Shown here: in pieces, positions 58,228 through 64,000 of the stretch | How the letters are laid out: each line of letters starts with the position of its first letter | How positions within the stretch are numbered: position 1 is the stretch's first letter | NCBI GenBank assembly: GCA_002189035.1 | Contig: NEEC01000002.1 | Location: forward strand, 2,790,001 to 2,854,000 | Direction: 5' to 3' | DNA from: Utricularia gibba | Lineage: Eukaryota; Streptophyta; Magnoliopsida; Lamiales; Lentibulariaceae | Length of the DNA: 64,000 bases | Notes under the pieces: generated by a model | Database searches by the model: none | Told to the model about the DNA's origin: nothing | Seen by the model: the letters and a program-made list of their open reading frames with translations, nothing else | Translations under genes and position numbers: made by a program

Positions 58228-61200
58228 TTCTTACAAAGTTCAGGGCCATACCTCATATACCTTGTGCTTACTTATAAGAGAGAGGGGAATGGAGTAGAAC
58301 CGTTTTTTTTAAAAAAATTAATTTAATAAATGTGTGACTTTGAATTTGCTTTTTTTTTATGATTATTTGGATTGCAGAGTTGGACTTGTGTGGTTAATGT
58401 TGAGCTACCCGTTAGACCTTACCACGACAAGCAGTCACATCACAAGAATTTAATGCAATTAAACAAATCCTTGACGCATTTAGCTTATAATACCTTATTT
58501 ATCCGGACATTTCCCGACATTTAAGGCGACTGGGGCGAACCGGCGGTTGGGCCGCCATGAATCTTGAACGGCAAGAAAACCGCCCGGTTTAATAATAAAC
58601 CCATATTGGTCAAAGCTTGTGATTTTCCTACGGATTCTAGGGTTCCAAGGCATGGTTCATTTGGTGCTTGCAAATGTGAATGTGTGAATCCACCATCCCA
58701 TGTTCTGTTGGATTTTAGTAAACGGTTCTACTTAACACAAGTAGGTATGATTATTAAACCAAATCTTTGAACTCGTTTATGCATCCAAACACACGTATAT
58801 TAAGAATTACGTTTATTTGATACGCATGTTCTCCATTTATAAAATATTTGTGTAATTATTAAAATAAATAATCCCACATCAAAATTTAAAAAAAGAAATA
58901 GTCAAATATATAATAAATTATAAATAAATAATAATTAGATGTGCTTAATCTTTTTTAATGTTATCTACATTTCTTATGTACTTGAACTTCATATATACTT
59001 GTTCAACACATGGAATTTTTATATTGAATGACATTTACTCATATTCATGCTTGAATATATACATACTTGGAAGTGAGCATTGATTTTCGAAACAAATTAA
59101 TTTCAAAGAGATAAGCAGCTTTCCAGATATTGCTACATTTTTCAAAGCCTATTTTATTTTTAAAATCTGTATACTAAGTGTATTTCAAATAAGACGCGCA
59201 TTTACAATTTGGGAGTGGCTTTGAATGTTTTAAGGTAGTTGGCACTGGGCAGGGGTGGGGGCGAGAGTTGCATGGGTTCCTTTATGATTGGAGTGAGTGA
59301 GTGGGAGTGGGAGTGGGAGTGGGAGTTATTAGAGAGACGTGGGGAGTAGGGGAGCAGTACAATGAATGCCTTTTCTTTCACAAATCCGGACGTGTGCGGT
59401 GTCCTGTGGAGTGGTTGGGTTCTGGGGCTCAGATTGGCGCGTGAGGTGCACCAGCAGCTCCTGTGGTCCGTGTGCGTGTTCATGGAGGGAGCCCTGTTCT
59501 TCGGTTATATGCATGCAACAATCGATACATGTTCTCTGCCAAATCCGACCCAAGGCTCCTTTTTAATAGTTTTATTATTTTTAATTACTATAAAGTTGAG
59601 TTTGGTTATTGGTATAAAGATAGATAATTAAATGATATATTGTTATTCCATGTTTGATTACAAATAAAATATTAATTATCTCTTATTGTAATATTTTTTA
59701 TTTTACGAAAATAAGATAAAATAATTCATACTTTTTGGGTGACATTAAATCCCATTCTATTATATCTTAAATATTCTTTGATTTTTTTTTTGCAGAAAAC
59801 CCAATTAGAATTTTATTTTAGGAAAATAGTAACATTTTCGTTATTTTACCAATTCAGCAAGGTTTAGGGTTTGTAATACTTTGGTTTAGAGCATGTAACC
59901 ACAGTGAATTCAGCAAGGTGCGAAGCCTACGAAATTGAACTCATCATTTTCTGGCTCCAAGCTTTGTAATATACTTGAAATGAGATTCTGAAATTTCAGG
60001 TTGAAGGTATAATGCCAATGGGTCAGATTTAGTTAGGGTTTGGCTATATCCACACCAGATTCACGAATTCAAAATTTAAATCTATTATACAATCCACATT
60101 GATTATGAATTGGAATCTTCAAATTCACATAAAAACCTTACCAATGTAACAATAATGTAAATATATATTTTTCCTATTCTTCCATATATTTATTGTATTT
60201 TTTAAATATTCGAAACAGATAATATCAGATTTGGTACATAACAATACAAAATTTTTGTTTCTTCATAATCTTAGTCATAATATAAACCATAATTATTAAG
60301 ATTTTTTTATTATATTTTATAATTCAAAAGTAAGATTGATTTAAAATTTAAATTTAACAGGAATTTAATTAAACTATTTAATGATATATAATATATATCA
60401 ATTATATAATATATTAATTTAAAATTATTGAATATTATGGATGCAGGTGCGAAAAAAATCCAAACTCAGAAAAAATCCAATTTTGACGGGTTAGATAGGG
60501 TAGAATATCCATTGATTTGGAATTTTTTTTTTTTTTTGGCATCGCCACGTCAAAGATAGCATATTCATTAACATGACAGAAAAAAATCATGTAATAAAAC
60601 AAGATTAATATCTTCAAATAAAAGTATTTTAACCGATTGATTCTAATCATTTAAAAATTGAGTATAATTGATTCCGATTGTTTTTCAATTTGATAAAATC
60701 TATCTTCATATTTCTAAGCATCACTAACTAGCAACCACTATCTAACAATTCTGAAATGGAACTCTTATTTTTAGGGGAACTCGGCCGATCAATTCTGAAA
60801 AAATCAGTAGCTTTATGTGTATAACAGGATATGCTAACCTAATTTGTGGTCTTGTTAACAGATAACTACAGGCTAATCTCAATTCCTACAGGTTGACGGC
60901 CGTTCCTGTTGCTCTGACTTCCTTCGGACATTGCAGGCTGTCCATATCCCTTTCATGTCCCATTCAAAGCTGTATGCAATTTTCCAAGAACACTTGTACC
61001 AATTTATTGGTTGCATATCGGGTTCTTAGTTTATATAAATAAGTACAGTTTTCATGCCAATTTTTGACTCTTAAGGACTGTTCTGAAAAATTTTTGAAAC
61101 CTATTTTTACTTTTTAAAATTATTTTGAAAAATAGAAATAAAAAGTAAAAATAACTAATTTCTTATTTTTTCAAAAATAATTTTTGTAATTATAATTTTA

Positions 61201-62820
61201 AAAGTATTTTTGGTAAAATTACTTTTACAATTAAAAATGTTCTAGAACAATACTATTTTTACTTTTGAAAACTAGAAATAGATTTTAAAAATTTTCCAGA
61301 ATATTACTTTAGTCGATCCTTGAAACTACTTTCAATTTACTAAGATGGTGATTTGTCGTTCAGGCCGGCTCGTCCGATCTACTTCATGAGTCTCGTGTTT
61401 TTCGATTCTTCAGGCTTTTCCTTCTTGATGCATACCGATTTTGGGTTCAATCAGATATTAATGACTTGAAAAGATAAATTATCTTTAAATTGTGATGTAA
61501 GCTCATAGTGTCTACTAGATGCTGGAATTACATGTGATCCATATTCAATGTTAAATTTTTGATTTGGTATTCTTTTATTTGTGGGAGATATTCAATTATT
61601 TAAATATTAATAATTTTTTGACATCTCTAGTAAATTTTTTCTTCATGGTAATGAATAAATCCTGAATAACAGATGCTTCATTCTTCTTCCTCATGAGATA
61701 AGGCCAAGTAGCAAGTGATGCATTATCAACTATCTATAAGAAGATGCCACTCCACGAAATAGTCCTATAGGGACCCTATGAAAAAGAATGGATTAATGGA
61801 AGTGAATTTCATATATTCAAAATATTATTTTTTTAAAAAAATTTGGCTCCGAGAAAAGTAAGACAACTTTGTTTATGCATACTCTTAATAAATGGAAATT
61901 CGTATGATAGATAATTACAACAATGGGAGGGATATCCTAAACAGTAATATCATAAGTTAAATGAAAAATCATATTCATCATGAGAGAGAAAAAAAAATTG
62001 TACTTAACGACAATTGATTTTAAATATGTCATGTTTGGAATGAAAAACACACCTATGGTATAGAAGATAAACTATGTTGCTTTGGGCAGCCTTCCTAATC
62101 ATCATTGTATTGGATGAGTACTACGGTAGGTAAACACACATTATCTTTAACAATTAATTTATGCATAAATAAAAGATTGATTTGAAAAAGATTGAAGTAT
62201 AAAAATCTCCAAATATTTAATTATTATCATTTGTGAAAAAGTGAAAAATTAATTTGAAGTAAAAAAATGTATTTAGTGATATAAGTGAAAGGTATATTAC
62301 TAGGTTTTTTTAAGTAAGCGCAAGTCCCGCCGATATTGTGTACGGCATCAAAGTGTGCTGGAGTAAAATATGATAGCCGTATGATGCGCTCCCTCAGTTA
62401 ACACAGTCGTTTGCGAATATTGTACGGACGCCGACTTCTCGTAACTGGGCCTCGTGCTCAAAGTAATCGGCCCAAATGTCCATTTTTGTTATTATTTTTA
62501 TTATTTTTAATGTTTTTTATAAACTTTTTGCTGAGTTTTCCTTTTATTAGAATATGGAGATTTATTTTTATAATAAAAAAGTATACTAGTATTTATTTAT
62601 GTTTTTTTCATGCACAAGCGCGTGGGTGCCTGGGGACATTGGCCCTCTGTCCACGTGAAGCAAGCGGTTTCACAGAGCCAAGTGTCCGCTGGGCCATCAC
62701 CTGTTTGACGAAACAGTTGAAAATCCCAAATACCACGTCGAGATCGAACCGCGACAGCGACCGATCGGCAACAGCCGCCGGGTAATCTCTTCTCCTTTAA
62801 CCTCCAGATAACGTAATCGA
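58228..62820. other. Divergent spacer between the MYB and MADS genes
   Basis: 58.23-58.3 kb is the MYB promoter/leader (minus-strand TATAAG near 58271-58276). 58.8-59.2 kb and 59.6-62.3 kb are AT-rich. A GC-richer island at 59.2-59.6 kb contains a GGGAGT repeat and only unrecognised overlapping ORFs. 62.3-62.8 kb should be promoter of the MADS gene. No gene is supported. Confidence 0.45.
59291..59326. repeat. GGGAGT repeat
   Basis: Three GAGT units passing into four GGGAGT units. G-rich simple repeat in a GC-richer island. Confidence 0.85.
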
Positions 62821-63069
62821 ATGGCGATTGACGCGTTCAGACGAGATTTCTACTCTTTACCACCGCAAGACATCCCACGCGCTGTGACGCGCTGCCAGTC
62901 TCCTGTTTCTGCTCGCAAATTGTCAGTATTTTTTTTGCGATGGACTGTCCACCATTCGTTGCCTGGAACCTCGAAGACCTATTATATCTCCTGCTTAAAA
63001 GCCGTAGTTCTCCGAATCTGGTGTCTTCTACTCTTATCATTCGCTTTACTGAGAAATTTCGGGATTTGA
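62821..63069 (+). other. Possible upstream ORF before the MADS start
   Basis: An ATG-initiated 82-codon frame ends with TGA at 63067-63069, six bases before the MADS ATG at 63076. If the leader starts upstream of 62821 this would be a long uORF. The peptide has no recognised motif, and the transcription start is unknown. Confidence 0.3.
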
Positions 63070-63075
63070 GGAGAA

Positions 63076-63260
63076 ATGGGGAGGAGAAGGCTGGAAATTA
63101 AACGAATCGAGGAGAAAAGCGCTAGGCAAGTGACCTTCTCAAAGCGGAGAAATGGGTTGCTGAAGAAAGCCAGGGAACTCTCGATACTTTGCGCTGCTGA
63201 TGTAGGCGTAATCGTCTATTCCAGCACCGGGAAGCTGTATCAGTACAGCAGCGGCAACAG
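63076..63260 (+). CDS. MIKC-type MADS-box transcription factor, FLC-like, first exon only
   Basis: The 185-nt first exon encodes the full MADS domain: [19 protein letters not shown], then [20 protein letters not shown] and [19 protein letters not shown]. The donor CAG|GTATAC follows at 63261. Exon length, splice phase and the sequence ([26 protein letters not shown]) match type II (MIKC) genes, most like the FLC/MAF clade. That would make it a nuclear flowering-time or dormancy repressor candidate. SVP- or AGL-like membership cannot be excluded without the I and K exons, which lie beyond the window. Residue 45, usually Asp in SILCDAD, reads Ala (SILCAAD). Confidence 0.85.
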
Positions 63261-64000
63261 GTATACTTTGCTTTGTCGCAAGTTCACGTCCGTACATATG
63301 ATATGCTCCAATATGGATGTTTGTCAATAATCTGGGGTTCGCTTGTGTTATAATTTGCTTCTTCTGCATGCAGTTTCTTTGGTTTATTACATTAGCGCAT
63401 GAAGCAAATCGATTATGCTGCGGAATCGTTGTTCTTGATTATTATTTAGCATACAATCCATCATTTCTTTGCATTTCGTAGCAAGTTATTGAATTGTTGT
63501 TGCGTAGATACAGATACTTTAAGCAAGATGATAGTTTTCCAGATACTTTAAGCAAGATGATATCCTAGGCTACTGCTAAGCCAACGACCGCTTCTTTAAT
63601 AGGATTTCCCCTTGTCACCAATCATGGAAGGCACCCGTTGTAATCGCACATGAATAATGCAATAAAAATAAAATGAGAATCAGTCGGCTGGTAGCCACTG
63701 TTATTTGTCAGCATGAGAAAAGAATGAATTTGGGGTTTCATCCCCATGGAACTTGCGCTTGACTGATGATAAAAACCAGCCACCAAATACTTGTTGACAA
63801 TACCCGGAATTCCCGGGGGGCGGGGAGGGGGGTGGTGTTATTGATGATGATGTGCTGTGATTATTAATTGTTTGTAGTAATCGGTGTGTTGAAGGAACCT
63901 GTGGTCAATATGTACAGAAATGTTAGTTTGTGAGATCCACCATTGTGCAAGTGCTGTTCATCACTTTCATTCCACGACCACTCTCACCATCTTTGGCTTT
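63261..64000 (+). other. Start of MADS intron 1
   Basis: No further exon is recognised up to the window end. A large first intron is usual for MIKC genes. A G-rich tract lies at 63815-63832. Confidence 0.6.
63815..63832 (+). other. G-rich tract with G-quadruplex potential
   Basis: Six, four and six consecutive G, separated by single bases, give four possible G3 runs. It follows a CCCGGAATTCCCGGG-type palindrome (63813-63816 edge). Structure is inferred only. Confidence 0.4.

Noticed and set aside
59202-59631. Overlapping ORFs in the GC-richer island at 59.2-59.6 kb
   Set aside because: Low-complexity Ser/His repeats from the GGGAGT tract; no domain and no splice support.
1-64000. A new defence or mobile gene system
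   Set aside because: All recognisable genes are ordinary plant nuclear families or retroelement debris, and no unexplained conserved gene cluster is visible.

Overview
The window is nuclear DNA of a flowering plant, almost certainly a eudicot. The genes have short AT-rich GT-AG introns, 5' leader introns and plant-specific families: AAP permease, NPF transporter, SUPERMAN-like C2H2, VQ protein, MYC2-type bHLH, R2R3-MYB, DUF248 methyltransferase and MIKC MADS. They sit in AT-rich spacer carrying decayed LTR retrotransposons. There is no sign of bacterial, viral or organellar sequence. No tRNA, rRNA or CRISPR array was found.

Layout. 0.4-2.1 kb: amino acid permease (+). 3.4-12 kb: relic zone. 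A Myb/SANT-like pseudogene is split by a structurally complete but dead Ty1/copia element (3720-9150) with a perfect 5-bp target duplication. It is followed by an opposite-strand HAD/NLI-type phosphatase pseudogene and a copia reverse-transcriptase scrap. 13.9-18.9 kb: NPF7-type transporter and plastid-type ribose-phosphate pyrophosphokinase (both +), only about 200 bp apart. 23.3 kb: single-exon SUPERMAN-like repressor (+). 27.1-28.2 kb: IKU1-like VQ protein (-). 30.3-30.8 kb: small bZIP-basic-region-like protein of unknown function (+). 32.3-34.3 kb: MYC2-like bHLH (-). 36.1-40.0 kb: second degenerate copia element (-). 40.7-41.6 kb: LTR-gag fragment (-) abutting a subgroup Ia bHLH gene (41.6-43.5 kb, -). 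47.3-49.2 kb: SYP2-type Qa-SNARE (-). 50.1-52.2 kb: PMT17/18-like methyltransferase (-). 57.3-58.2 kb: bHLH-interacting-type R2R3-MYB (-). 63.1 kb to the end: first exon of an FLC-like MADS-box gene (+), cut by the window edge.

The genes do not form a pathway. They are ordinary neighbours, several of them regulators of hormone response, seed or floral development (MYC2-like, IKU1-like, SUP-like, MYB, MADS). I rebuilt exon structures by hand from splice sites and conserved protein motifs, so boundaries are good but not transcript-verified. Three otherwise convincing genes (bZIP-like, PMT, MYB) each need one extra nucleotide to stay in frame, which suggests either consensus indel errors or recent loss of function. 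I found no convincing new biological system. The points most worth following are the nested relic locus at 3.4-11 kb, the unusual splice structures (a GC-AG intron in the PRPP synthetase gene, a displaced intron in the MYB gene), and the bZIP-like orphan family.
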